A stretch of DNA of 64,000 nt from JAHEFU01 sp041395205 (GTDB lineage: Bacteria > 4484-113 > JAFGCY01), in assembly GCA_041395205.1 (NCBI GenBank), contig JAWLAZ010000003.1, forward strand, positions 186,001-250,000, read 5' to 3'. This document shows positions 9,325-17,588 of this stretch, one piece after another. Numbering within the stretch: the stretch's first letter is position 1; the number at the start of each line of letters is the position of its first letter. Both the position numbers and the translations under genes were made by a program. The notes under the pieces are model-generated. The model worked only from the letters and a program-made list of their open reading frames with translations. It made no database searches and was not told the origin of the DNA.

Positions 9325-10617
9325 ATGACCATGGAATGGTTTTCCGCACTGCGTGAATCCGACCCGAATGTGTTCAAGGCGATTGCCGACGAAACCTGGC
9401 GCCAGCATGAGAAGCTGGAGCTGATTGCCAGCGAGAACTTCGTCGACCAGGCCGTGCTCGAGGCCCTCGGGCAGCCGATGCAGAACAAGTACGCCGAGGG
9501 CTATCCGAAGAAGCGCTACTACGGCGGCTGCGAATTCGTGGACGAGGTGGAGAAGTTCGCCCGCGTGCGTGCCAAGAAGCTGTTCGATGCCGAGCATGCC
9601 AACGTCCAGCCGCACAGCGGAGCCCAGGCCAACAGCGCGGCCTATGCCGCCTTCATGAATCCCGGCGACACCCTGATGGGGATGGAACTCAGCCACGGCG
9701 GGCACCTGACGCATGGCCACCCGCTCAACTCCAGTGGCAAGCTCTACAAGATCGTGGCCTACGGCGTTGATCCGGAAACGGAGCGCCTGAACTATGAGAA
9801 TGCCCGGCGCATCGCCCAGGAAAACAAGCCGAAGGTGATCATGGTCGGGGCCAGCGCCTACCCGCGCTTCATCGACTTCAAGGCCATGCGCGAAATTGCC
9901 GACGAGGTCGGCGCGCTGCTGTTCGTGGACATGGCGCATATCGCCGGACTCGTGGCCGGCGGCGTGCATCCGAGCCCCGTGCCCTATGCCGACGTTGTCA
10001 CGAGCACCGTGCACAAGACCCTGCGCGGGCCGCGCAGCGGGCTGATCCTCTGCCGCGAGGAGCATGCCAAGGCCATCGACATGGCGGTCTTCCCCGGCCA
10101 CCAGGGTGGCCCGCACATGCATGTGATCGCCGCCAAGGCGGTCTGCTTCGGCCAGGCGCTGAAGGATGAATTCAAGGCCTATGCACGCCAGATCGTCAAG
10201 AATGCCCAGGAGCTGGCTGACGAACTGAGCGGCCAGGGCCTGCGGCTGGTGAGCGGCGGAACTGACAACCACCTGATCCTCGCGGACGTGAAGGGCAGCT
10301 TCGGGCTGACTGGCAAGGATGCCGAGGAACGCCTGGACAGCGTCGGGATCACGCTCAACAAGAACACGATTCCCTTCGACAAGGAGAAGCCCTTCATTGC
10401 CAGCGGAATCCGCATGGGCACACCGGCACTGACGACACGCGGCTTCCGCGAACCGGAGTTCCGCCGCGTCGCGGCCCTGATCATCAAGGCCCTGAAGAAT
10501 GACATGACGGACGGGCTGCGCAGCGAGATCGGCAATGAGGTGCGGGAGCTGACCTCCGCCCTTCCCCTCTACCCGGAGCTCAATGCCCTGCTCGGCGGCG
10601 GGGAGCAGGCCGGCTGA
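9325..10617 (+). CDS. glyA: Serine hydroxymethyltransferase
   Basis: 430 residues, standard length. PLP enzyme interconverting serine and glycine with transfer of the one-carbon unit to tetrahydrofolate; cytoplasmic. Visible family motifs: LELIASENF (32-39), NKYAEGYPKKRYYGG, QPHSGAQAN, the VDMAHIAGL strand with the cofactor Asp, and the PLP-binding Lys K231 in TSTVHKTLRGPRSG. The ATG has GGAGAGAG at ideal spacing. Its stop overlaps the start of the downstream membrane permease (TGATG), an unusual partner for glyA. Confidence 0.98.
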   Translation: MTMEWFSALRESDPNVFKAIADETWRQHEKLELIASENFVDQAVLEALGQPMQNKYAEGYPKKRYYGGCEFVDEVEKFARVRAKKLFDAEHANVQPHSGAQANSAAYAAFMNPGDTLMGMELSHGGHLTHGHPLNSSGKLYKIVAYGVDPETERLNYENARRIAQENKPKVIMVGASAYPRFIDFKAMREIADEVGALLFVDMAHIAGLVAGGVHPSPVPYADVVTSTVHKTLRGPRSGLILCREEHAKAIDMAVFPGHQGGPHMHVIAAKAVCFGQALKDEFKAYARQIVKNAQELADELSGQGLRLVSGGTDNHLILADVKGSFGLTGKDAEERLDSVGITLNKNTIPFDKEKPFIASGIRMGTPALTTRGFREPEFRRVAALIIKALKNDMTDGLRSEIGNEVRELTSALPLYPELNALLGGGEQAG

Positions 10618-11435
10618 TGCAGGCCCGGCTCGCATATGGCAATCCCCTGAGCATCATGCTGGCCATGGCCCGCGTGGGCTTTGCCAGCTACATTGCCTAC
10701 CCGGCCGGGATCTTCATGGTCTTCCTCTCGTACCCGATCATCATCATGATGTACCGCTACGTGATGCAGGCCCTGTATGCCAACGCGGAGAAGCTGGCGG
10801 GCTACGATCTGCAGGCGATGCTGACCTACGTCACCGTCAGCTGGCTCCTGAATACCTTCTACATGACGCCGACCGGGCGCAACCTCGGGGCGCGCGTGCG
10901 CGATGGCCAGGTCGCCATGGACCTGATCAAGCCCGTCAACCTGATGCTGATCTACTTCGGCCAGAGCCTGGGGCGTACCGCATTCCGCGCCGTATTCGCC
11001 ACCCTGCCGCTGCTGGCGGTCTTCATGTTCGTGACGCACATCAACGGCCCGAGCCCCGGCTACCTGCCGATGCTGATCCCGGCCGTGATCCAGGGTTACC
11101 TGCTGAACTTCACGATGGACTACATCATCGGTCTGATCGCCTTCTACATCGGCTTCAACATGGGCATCCGCTGGGCGATCCGCATGATCATGGGCATCGC
11201 CGGCGGGATGGTGATTCCGCTGGCCTACTTCCCGGACGGCATCCGCTGGTTCTTCGAGCTGTTCCCTACGCAGTACATGTTCTACCAGCCGATGCAGATC
11301 TACCTCGGGCGGGTGACAACCACGGAGGCCTGGATCCTCGTAATGAAAAGCCTGCTGTGGCTGCTGTTCCTGCTGCTCTTTGCACAGGTGATGCAGTGGG
11401 GTGGCCGCAGGCGCCTCAGCGTGAGTGGCGGCTGA
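10617..11435 (+). CDS. ABC-2 type transport permease (COG4587-like)
   Basis: 272-residue integral membrane protein with about six hydrophobic segments, arranged as in the ABC-2 permeases of the COG4587 type. Conserved-looking features: an RDGQVAMDLIKPVN segment after the second helix, and the final helix pair around GGMVIPLAYFPDGIRWFFELFPTQYMFYQP. It starts on the last base of the glyA stop, implying translational coupling. Such permeases normally occur as pairs next to an ATPase; neither a second permease nor an ATPase is adjacent, so partners must be encoded elsewhere. The substrate is unknown. Confidence 0.82.
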   Translation: MQARLAYGNPLSIMLAMARVGFASYIAYPAGIFMVFLSYPIIIMMYRYVMQALYANAEKLAGYDLQAMLTYVTVSWLLNTFYMTPTGRNLGARVRDGQVAMDLIKPVNLMLIYFGQSLGRTAFRAVFATLPLLAVFMFVTHINGPSPGYLPMLIPAVIQGYLLNFTMDYIIGLIAFYIGFNMGIRWAIRMIMGIAGGMVIPLAYFPDGIRWFFELFPTQYMFYQPMQIYLGRVTTTEAWILVMKSLLWLLFLLLFAQVMQWGGRRRLSVSGG

Positions 11436-11489
11436 AGGAGATCCGGTGCAAACCGGAAAATCGAGCAGGAGGAGCTCTCTGAAATTGTC

Positions 11490-11517
11490 AACCACAGAGA
11501 GCACAGTGAACACAGAG
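11490..11517 (+). repeat. Inverted repeat, left border of the hicBA cassette
   Basis: 28-base sequence beginning AACCACAGAG and ending CACAGAG; its reverse complement recurs at 12080-12107 with 23 of 28 matches. It lies just outside the toxin-antitoxin genes. Confidence 0.75.
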
Positions 11518-11616
11518 CAATTTTTCCGACGTTAAAGGAACTCGAATGCCATTCAGGATTTATCAGGTCAACTATTGAAGTGGCGGAACCGAAGAACCAT
11601 CACCTTTAACAGTCGG

Positions 11617-11622
11617 TATAAT
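11617..11622 (+). promoter_or_regulatory. Leaderless-type -10 box of hicB
   Basis: Consensus TATAAT, 6 bases before the ATG at 11629. There is no ribosome site between them. Confidence 0.65.
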
Positions 11623-11628
11623 GCAGAT

Positions 11629-11847
11629 ATGCAGATTCCTGTAATCCTTCGACCAGGCGAATCCGGCTGGATCATCGCCAGTGCTCCCACACTGCCGGGC
11701 TGCCACAGCCAGGGCCGGACCCGCGATGAGGCACTTGCAAATATCCGGGAAGCAATTGAATTGTTCCTTGAGGATGAACATTCGTTAGAGGATGCTGGAT
11801 TGACAACACACAATTATGAGTTCATTGAATTGAGTATCGGCACATGA
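11629..11847 (+). CDS. hicB: HicB-family antitoxin
   Basis: 72-residue HicB-like antitoxin: the partial RNase-H-like fold is recognisable from IPVILRPGESGWIIASAPTLPGC, followed by SQGRTRDEALANIREAIEL, the family signature. No C-terminal DNA-binding domain is present, so it is the short form. It neutralises the HicA mRNA interferase. Gene order is hicB then hicA, the reverse of the classic order but common. The ATG at 11629 lies 6 bases after a TATAAT. The base composition is visibly more AT-rich than the flanks, suggesting acquisition. Confidence 0.85.
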   Translation: MQIPVILRPGESGWIIASAPTLPGCHSQGRTRDEALANIREAIELFLEDEHSLEDAGLTTHNYEFIELSIGT

Positions 11848-12109
11848 ATCCTCCATTGCCAGTGGTTTCCGGAAAACTGGCAATCAAGGTATTTCTCAGG
11901 TTGGGATATGCCGGAGTCAGTCAAAAGGCAGCCACGCAAAACTGAGGAAATCGGGTAGTACAAGCCTATCAATTCCACTTCACAAGAAACTTGATGCCGG
12001 GCTGCTCAGGTCCTTGATTAGAGACGCAGGGATATCAGTGGATGAATTTCTTGAAATGCTATATACAAAAGTCAGAAAACTCTGTGCTCTCCGTGTCCTC
12101 TGTGGTTAA
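11844..12109 (+). pseudogene. hicA: HicA-type mRNA interferase, frameshifted
   Basis: Starts with an ATG overlapping the hicB stop (ATGA). The first frame gives MNPPLPVVSGKLAIKVFLR and on to GVSQ, then runs to a TGA at 11943-11945. The second frame continues with GSHAKLRKSG, SIPLHKKLDAGLLRSLIRDA, then GISVDEFLEML: the HicA catalytic His motif and family C-terminus. One extra A in the AAAA run at 11923-11926 would join the halves in a single frame. So this is a one-base deletion (or a sequencing error, or slippage). The second frame ends in TAA at 12107-12109, inside the right inverted repeat. Confidence 0.85.
12080..12107 (-). repeat. Inverted repeat, right border of the hicBA cassette
   Basis: Reverse-complement partner of 11490-11517 (23 of 28 matches). 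It overlaps the last codons of the hicA remnant and provides part of its stop codon. Confidence 0.75.
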
Positions 12110-12148
12110 GTCTTCCGTCCCCTCGTTGTCAGCCTTACGGCTGACCTC

Positions 12149-13840
12149 CTAGCCCCCGACCTTGGCCTCGGCAGATTCAGCATAGGCCACCATCCCGATC
12201 ACCACCGGGTTGATGCGGGTCTGCTGGAAGATGATCTTCTGGATCACGTTCTGCACGTTGTTCGTGAGCTGCAGGCGGTACTCCGGGGCGCGCATCTTGT
12301 TGCGGTGGATCGAATTGACAATCCCGTCCTCGATGCGCTCGAACAGGTCCGGGGCCTGGCTGGGCTGCAGGAAGCCGCGGCCCATCAGTTCGGGTCCGCT
12401 GAGGATCTGCTCACCGTCGGCACTGAGCACCACGTTGAAGAGCAGCAGGCCGTCCTCGGCCAGCGCCAGGCGCTCGTTGAGGATCCGCCGCGAGACATCC
12501 GCACCCTCGCCGGCGATGTAGACCTCACCGGCCTTGAAGGTCCCATCCAGCTCCCACTGCCCGGGGTGGATCGCGTAGATCTTGCCGAGCTCGGAGATGA
12601 TGATGTTCTCCTCGTCGTAGCCCCAGTGCATTGCCAGCTTCTTGAAGCGCATCTGGTGGCGGTAATAGCCATGGGTCGGCAAGAGATAATCGGCATTGGC
12701 CAGCTCAACGAAGCGCTGGATCTCATCCTGGTAGCCATGCCCGCTGACATGCACGCCGGTGCTGGTGCCGTAGATCACCTCGGCACCCTGGCGGAACAGG
12801 TCGTCGATCACGGAGAAGATCGCGATCTCATTGCCGGGAATCGGGCGGGCGCTGAAGATGAACAGGTCGTTCTCCATCACGGAGATGAAGCGGTGCTCCT
12901 GGTTGGCAATCCGCGCCATGGCGGCCATCGCCTCACCCTGGCTGCCGGTCAGCAGCACCATCAGCTGGCCGGGCTTGACGGAGTCGATGTCATTCGGGTT
13001 GATCAGCGTATTGGGCGGGACCTTCATGTAGCCCATGTCCTGGCAGACCTGCACGTTGTCAACCATCGTGCGGCCCACCACGAGCACCTTGCGGCCCTGG
13101 CGCACGGCCACGTCGATGGCCTGCTGCAGGCGGTGGATGTTGCTCGCGAAGGTCGTGATCAACACGCGGCCGTCATGGTTGGCGACGTAGCGGTCGAGGT
13201 TCTCGAAGATCGAGGTCTCACTCTTCGAATGGCCCGGCTGCTCCACGTTCGTGACATCGATGCTCAGCGCGCAGACGCCCTCGCGCCCGATACGCTCCAG
13301 CTTGGCGAAGTCCGTGAGCTTGCCATCCACAGGAGAGGGGTCGAACTTGAAGTCCCCGCTGTGCAGGTACCAGCCATGCGGTGTCTGCACGGCCACGCTG
13401 CAGGATTCGGGGATGCTGTGCGTCACGCGGATCGTCGCCACCTTGATCCCGCTCACGGTGAAGTCGTCACCGGGCGTGAACTCGATCAGCTGCACGTTGT
13501 CAATCGCGAACTCGGAGAGCTTGCGGCGCAGCAGGGCCAGCGTGAAGCGGCTGGCATAGACCGGCGGCGGGTTCTTCAGGTCCTGCAGCAGGTATGTCAG
13601 CGCACCGATGTGGTCCTCATGCCCATGTGTCAGAACGATGCCCTTCAGGCGGTGCTGATTCTTGACGATGTGCGTGAAGTCCGGGATCACGATGTCGATC
13701 CCGAAGGAATGCGCATCCGGGAAGGACATCCCGACGTCAATCAGGAGCAGCTTCCCCTGGATGTCGAGGGCGTAGCAGTTCTTGCCGATCTCACCGACGC
13801 CGCCGATGCTCATCCAGCGCAGGCTGTCCTGGGGAGCCAT
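12149..13840 (-). CDS. rnj: Ribonuclease J
   Basis: 563-residue metallo-beta-lactamase/beta-CASP ribonuclease acting as 5'-exo/endonuclease in mRNA decay and RNA maturation. The zinc motif HGHEDH is at 72-77, the second His motif in VTHSIPES, and the Asp motif in HSGDFKFD; beta-CASP signatures include FASNIHRLQQ, GSQGEAMAAMARI and VHVSGHGYQDE; the C-terminal domain is present. Length is standard. It begins 4 bases after sepF, as the last gene of the ftsQAZ-yggS-sepF run, so its expression is probably tied to division genes. An alternative name is RNase J1/J2; only one copy is seen here. Confidence 0.96.
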   Translation of the reverse strand: MAPQDSLRWMSIGGVGEIGKNCYALDIQGKLLLIDVGMSFPDAHSFGIDIVIPDFTHIVKNQHRLKGIVLTHGHEDHIGALTYLLQDLKNPPPVYASRFTLALLRRKLSEFAIDNVQLIEFTPGDDFTVSGIKVATIRVTHSIPESCSVAVQTPHGWYLHSGDFKFDPSPVDGKLTDFAKLERIGREGVCALSIDVTNVEQPGHSKSETSIFENLDRYVANHDGRVLITTFASNIHRLQQAIDVAVRQGRKVLVVGRTMVDNVQVCQDMGYMKVPPNTLINPNDIDSVKPGQLMVLLTGSQGEAMAAMARIANQEHRFISVMENDLFIFSARPIPGNEIAIFSVIDDLFRQGAEVIYGTSTGVHVSGHGYQDEIQRFVELANADYLLPTHGYYRHQMRFKKLAMHWGYDEENIIISELGKIYAIHPGQWELDGTFKAGEVYIAGEGADVSRRILNERLALAEDGLLLFNVVLSADGEQILSGPELMGRGFLQPSQAPDLFERIEDGIVNSIHRNKMRAPEYRLQLTNNVQNVIQKIIFQQTRINPVVIGMVAYAESAEAKVGG

Positions 13841-13844
13841 CTGC

Positions 13845-14285
13845 CTAGCTGACCTCTATCTGGCGCAGCCTGTCGCCGGCCAGCGAAATCGTGCTGGGGG
13901 CGAAGATGAAGATGTTGCGCGTGACTTCCCAGACGGTGCCGTCCACGGCCGCCACCACGCCGCAGAGGTAGTCAACCACGCGGCGGGCTTCGTCCATGTT
14001 CTTGGCGGCAAGTTCGTTCACGTCCAGTACCATCGCCTGGCGGGTCATCAGGTAGGCGGCATACTGCTTCAGGCTGAAGTTGCCGCCGCCATGGTCGTCG
14101 AGGGCCGGGCGCACCACGAACAGCGTGGCACCCTCAGCCTCCGGCATGCTGATGATCCGCTCAGCTTCCGTTTCAGGTTCATAACTCTTGACAGCGGATG
14201 CCTCACCGGGATACTCGAGCATCGTTTCATGCTCGTGTTCATCCTCGGCGCCAAGCATGCGCCACACCCCGTTCAAGAAACTCAT
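13845..14285 (-). CDS. sepF: Cell division protein SepF
   Basis: 146 residues. The N-terminal amphipathic membrane-binding helix (MSFLNGVWRML) is followed by an acidic linker and the SepF core with ISMPEAEGATLFVVRPA, MVLDVNELAAKNMDEARRVVDYLCG and a final IFIFAPSTISL. SepF polymerises on the membrane and tethers FtsZ, acting in parallel with FtsA, also encoded here. A strong GGAGGG ribosome site precedes the ATG; the start overlaps the yggS stop (ATGA). Confidence 0.95.
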   Translation of the reverse strand: MSFLNGVWRMLGAEDEHEHETMLEYPGEASAVKSYEPETEAERIISMPEAEGATLFVVRPALDDHGGGNFSLKQYAAYLMTRQAMVLDVNELAAKNMDEARRVVDYLCGVVAAVDGTVWEVTRNIFIFAPSTISLAGDRLRQIEVS

Positions 14286-15010
14286 TTTCCCTCCAGCCCT
14301 CTGAAAAGGGCACTGCCGATCCGGATCATGTTTGAGCCTTCCGCAAGAGCCAGACGGTAATCCTGGCTCATCCCCTGGGAGAGGACATCAAACGGCACTG
14401 CCGCCGGATGCGACGCGGATATTCTATCAAACAGGACCCGCATCTGTCCAAAGCTCCGCCGTGTTTCACGGTCAAATTCGGCTTCAGTCACAAAGGCCTG
14501 TGGTCCGGCCGGGATCGCCATCAGGCCGCGGATCCGCAGCTCGGGACATTCCTCACGTAACTGCAATACGACACTCTCGATTTCACCCGGTGTGAAGCCG
14601 CTCTTCTGCTCCTCAGCCGCGATGTTCACCTGAAGCAGGACATCCAGTTCCGACTGATGCAGCCTGAGCTCCTCGCTCAGAAGCTTTGCGACTTTCAGGC
14701 GGTCAAGGGCCTGGAAACAGTCAAAACTGCCGGGAATCTGGGCCAGTTTGCGGGACTGCTGGGGACCGATCAGATGCCTGACGAAGCGGAAGCCTTCGCC
14801 GACAAGCTGTGCAAAACGCTCCCGGGAATCCGGCAGGAGGTTCTCCCCCAGCTCACGGGCACCGGCCTGCAGCAGCAGGCGCACATGCTCAAGCGCTGCA
14901 TACTTGGTGACACAGACCAGCCGCACTTCGCGATCCGCCGCCAGAGTCTGGATCTCCTCACGGACCCGCAGCAGATTGCCGCAGATCAGCGCAGCCGCAT
15001 CCTCAGCCAA
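14282..15010 (-). CDS. yggS: YggS/PLPBP family PLP homeostasis protein
   Basis: 242 residues, single-domain fold-type III PLP-binding protein that controls vitamin B6 and amino-acid pools. PLP Lys K36 in LVCVTKYA; the family signatures GARELGENLLPD, LLQVNIAAEEQKSGF and LSQGMSQDYRLAL then SNMIRIGSALF are present. The usual HLQSNK motif is changed to GPQQSRK. The likely start is a TTG at 15010, two bases after the ftsZ stop; no in-frame ATG or GTG fits. Location between ftsZ and sepF matches the order seen in many Gram-positive division clusters. Confidence 0.93.
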   Translation of the reverse strand: MAEDAAALICGNLLRVREEIQTLAADREVRLVCVTKYAALEHVRLLLQAGARELGENLLPDSRERFAQLVGEGFRFVRHLIGPQQSRKLAQIPGSFDCFQALDRLKVAKLLSEELRLHQSELDVLLQVNIAAEEQKSGFTPGEIESVVLQLREECPELRIRGLMAIPAGPQAFVTEAEFDRETRRSFGQMRVLFDRISASHPAAVPFDVLSQGMSQDYRLALAEGSNMIRIGSALFRGLEGK

Positions 15011-15012
15011 GC

Positions 15013-16206
15013 CTACTTCTTGATGCGACGCAGGAAGGCCGGGATGTCCAGATCCTCATCGTCATCAGCGGGAGCACTTGATGCACTGGAAGCGGAAGCG
15101 CTGCCCTCGGCGGTCTTGCTCGGGCTGACCTTGCTGGAATTGTCCTCGTAGATCAGCTTGACGGCGGGCGACTCGGGCTCGGCCTTGATCTTGTTGATCT
15201 TGCTGCTGCTGGTGCTGCGCGGCTTGCTGGCATTCTCGAAGGGCTCCACGCGAAAGCCGGTGGCGAGAATCATCACGCGCACGCGGTCGCGCTTCTCCTC
15301 GTCCATCGTGGCACCGAAGATGATGTTGGCATCCTCGTCCACGCGGTCGCTGATCAGCTCGGCAGCCTGGTTGACTTCCTGCAGGCTCATGTCGCGGCCG
15401 CCGATGAAGTTGATCAGCACGCCGCGGGCGCCGTCGATGCTGCTCTCCAGCAGCGGGGACTGGATCGCCTGCTGCACTGCCTGCACTGCCCGGTTCTCAC
15501 CGGAGGCCTCACCAAGCCCGATCAGGGCGGTGCCGCTGTTCTCCATCACCATCTTCACGTCGGCGAAGTCGAGGTTGATCAGACCGGGCTTGAGGATCAG
15601 CTCACTGATGCCGGTCACGGCCTGGCGCAGGATGTCGTCCGCCAGCAGGAAGCTGTCCTGCAGGCTGGTGGTCTCGGAGACGATGTCCAGCAGCCGGTCA
15701 TTGGGAATCACGATCAGGGTGTCAACCTGCTCACGCAGCTGGTTGATGCCTTCGTTGGCAACCTTGCTGCGGCGGCGACCCTCGAACTTGAAGGGCCGGC
15801 TGACGATGCCGACGGTCAGTGCACCGGCCTCGCGGGCGATGCTGGCCACGGTGGCGCTGCCACCCGTGCCGGTGCCGCCGCCCATGCCGCAGGTCACGAA
15901 CACGAGGTCGGATCCCTCGACTAGTTCGGCGATGTCGGCGCGGCTTTCCTCGGCGGCGCGGCGGCCGACCTCAGGGTTGGACCCGGCACCGAGTCCCTTG
16001 GTCAGCTTCTGGCCGACCTGGACCTTGTGCGCGGCCTGGCTGCGGCCAAGTGCCTGGTAATCCGTGTTGAGCGCGATGAAGTCCACGCCCTCAAGCCCGG
16101 ACTCGATCATGCGATCAAGCGCGTTGCAGCCACCACCGCCGATACCGACGACCTTGATCCTGGCCTGCAGATCGTGCGACTTGTAGTCGATCGTCGTCAC
16201 GTCCAT
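15013..16206 (-). CDS. ftsZ: Cell division GTPase FtsZ
   Basis: 397 residues. Tubulin-like GTPase that forms the Z-ring. GTP-binding motifs: GIGGGGCNALDRMI (21-34) and GGGTGTG (109-115). The T7 loop region has INLDFADVKMVMENSG. A variable Ser/Ala-rich linker is followed by the conserved C-terminal peptide DIPAFLRRIKK that binds FtsA and SepF. Start chosen at the ATG 16206 because AGGAGG lies 5 bases before it; the open frame extends 17 codons further up without a ribosome site. Confidence 0.98.
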   Translation of the reverse strand: MDVTTIDYKSHDLQARIKVVGIGGGGCNALDRMIESGLEGVDFIALNTDYQALGRSQAAHKVQVGQKLTKGLGAGSNPEVGRRAAEESRADIAELVEGSDLVFVTCGMGGGTGTGGSATVASIAREAGALTVGIVSRPFKFEGRRRSKVANEGINQLREQVDTLIVIPNDRLLDIVSETTSLQDSFLLADDILRQAVTGISELILKPGLINLDFADVKMVMENSGTALIGLGEASGENRAVQAVQQAIQSPLLESSIDGARGVLINFIGGRDMSLQEVNQAAELISDRVDEDANIIFGATMDEEKRDRVRVMILATGFRVEPFENASKPRSTSSSKINKIKAEPESPAVKLIYEDNSSKVSPSKTAEGSASASSASSAPADDDEDLDIPAFLRRIKK

Positions 16207-16295
16207 CTGGTCCTCCTGAGACTCACTGAAAAGGTGCATGGGAATGCCTGTCATCACATTATCAACATTTCAGGCGTGAAACTTTAAACAGATAT

Positions 16296-17555
16296 CTAAG
16301 GTCTCCCGTTGCGGCGGAAACGCTTGAGCAATCCCTGGATCATGTCCGTGAACACACTCAGCACCTCGTTGACGAGCGACTCGTCACCGCCCTTCTTCTG
16401 ACCGCCGTAGCGTGCCCCGTAGAGCAGCAGTCCGAGCGTCGCCGCATAGCTCGGTGAGCGGTATTCATCCAGCAGGTTGGCGATCCCCGTGGGAATCCCG
16501 ACCCGCACCTGGCGCTGCAGATGCTTCTGCAGATACTTGCGCAGGTCACGCAGCAGGCAGCCGCCGCCGACCATCACCACCCCGCCGCTGATGCGGTCCA
16601 GCTGGCCGCTTTCCTGCAGGGCCACGATGATCCGCTCCACGAGCTCATCCGTGCGCGGCTGCAGGATCTCATACAGCTTGCGGCGCTTGATCTTGTCGTA
16701 GTCCGGCCGCCCGAAGAACTTCACGTCGATGAAGTCCTCCAGCTCATCGCTGTCCTCGTCCACCCAGGCCCGGCCATAGCTCTTCTTGATGCGCAGGGCC
16801 TCCTCGAAGGAGATCCCCAGGCCGCGCTTGAGATCGTGGTCGTAGTTGTTGCCACCGATGCCGATGCAGGCGCTGTAGCTCAGGGTGCCGCCGTTGTAGA
16901 TCCCGACGTTGGTCGTGCCGCCGCCGAAGTCGATCAGGATGCAGCCCGCCGTCTTGTCCTCAGCGCTCAGCACCGCCTCGCCCGCCGCGATCAGGTTGAA
17001 CACGAAGCTGTTGACCTCGAGGTCCACGCGGTTCAGGGCGCGCTCGATGTTGGCAATCTGGTTGGCCGAGCCGATCACGATGTGCGACTCCACCTCCAGT
17101 TCGTTGCCGATCATCCCGACCGGCGAGCGCATCGTGCTCACCCCGTCGAGGCAGTACTCGCGCACCATGCTGTGCACGACGCGCTGCCCGTCGTCCAGCT
17201 CCGTCGGCATCGTCATGCGCAGCACCTTGTCAAGGTCGCGCTCCAGCACCTCGTCATTGTCATTTGAGATGCTGACGCTGGCCCGGCGCGAGAGGCTGAA
17301 CAGGTCCTTGCCAGTGATCCCGACGAAGACCTCGTTCGTGTTCAGCCCGGAACTGTACATCGCGCCGCTGTAGCTCTTGTCAATGTCATGCGTGGCCTGG
17401 TTCAGGTCACGGATCGCCCCGCGGATCACGGCCTCGGTCGGCACACTGGAAAGACCGCGCAGGATCAGGCCGCGCGAGGGATGGACCTCCCCGACCACCG
17501 AAGTGATCTTGGTCGACCCGATATCCATTCCCAGTATGATCCTGCTGTTAGCCAT
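16296..17555 (-). CDS. ftsA: Cell division protein FtsA
   Basis: 419-residue actin-like membrane tether for FtsZ. Phosphate-binding GMDIGSTKI at the N-terminus, a second ATP motif LIDFGGGTTNVGIY, and the adenosine motif VVMVGGGCLL. The C-terminal amphipathic helix MIQGLLKRFRR is the membrane anchor. It lies 33 bases after ftsQ and 89 bases before ftsZ. A small hairpin (CCGGC/GCCGG arms, plus-strand 17569-17582) sits just upstream of the ATG and could affect initiation. Confidence 0.97.
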   Translation of the reverse strand: MANSRIILGMDIGSTKITSVVGEVHPSRGLILRGLSSVPTEAVIRGAIRDLNQATHDIDKSYSGAMYSSGLNTNEVFVGITGKDLFSLSRRASVSISNDNDEVLERDLDKVLRMTMPTELDDGQRVVHSMVREYCLDGVSTMRSPVGMIGNELEVESHIVIGSANQIANIERALNRVDLEVNSFVFNLIAAGEAVLSAEDKTAGCILIDFGGGTTNVGIYNGGTLSYSACIGIGGNNYDHDLKRGLGISFEEALRIKKSYGRAWVDEDSDELEDFIDVKFFGRPDYDKIKRRKLYEILQPRTDELVERIIVALQESGQLDRISGGVVMVGGGCLLRDLRKYLQKHLQRQVRVGIPTGIANLLDEYRSPSYAATLGLLLYGARYGGQKKGGDESLVNEVLSVFTDMIQGLLKRFRRNGRP

Positions 17556-17588
17556 CTGCTTCAGTACTCCGGCGAAAGCCGGTAATGT

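Noticed and set aside
12305..13852. 515-codon plus-strand frame opposite rnj
   Set aside because: Antisense shadow; long because of high GC at third positions. RNase J on the other strand is unambiguous.
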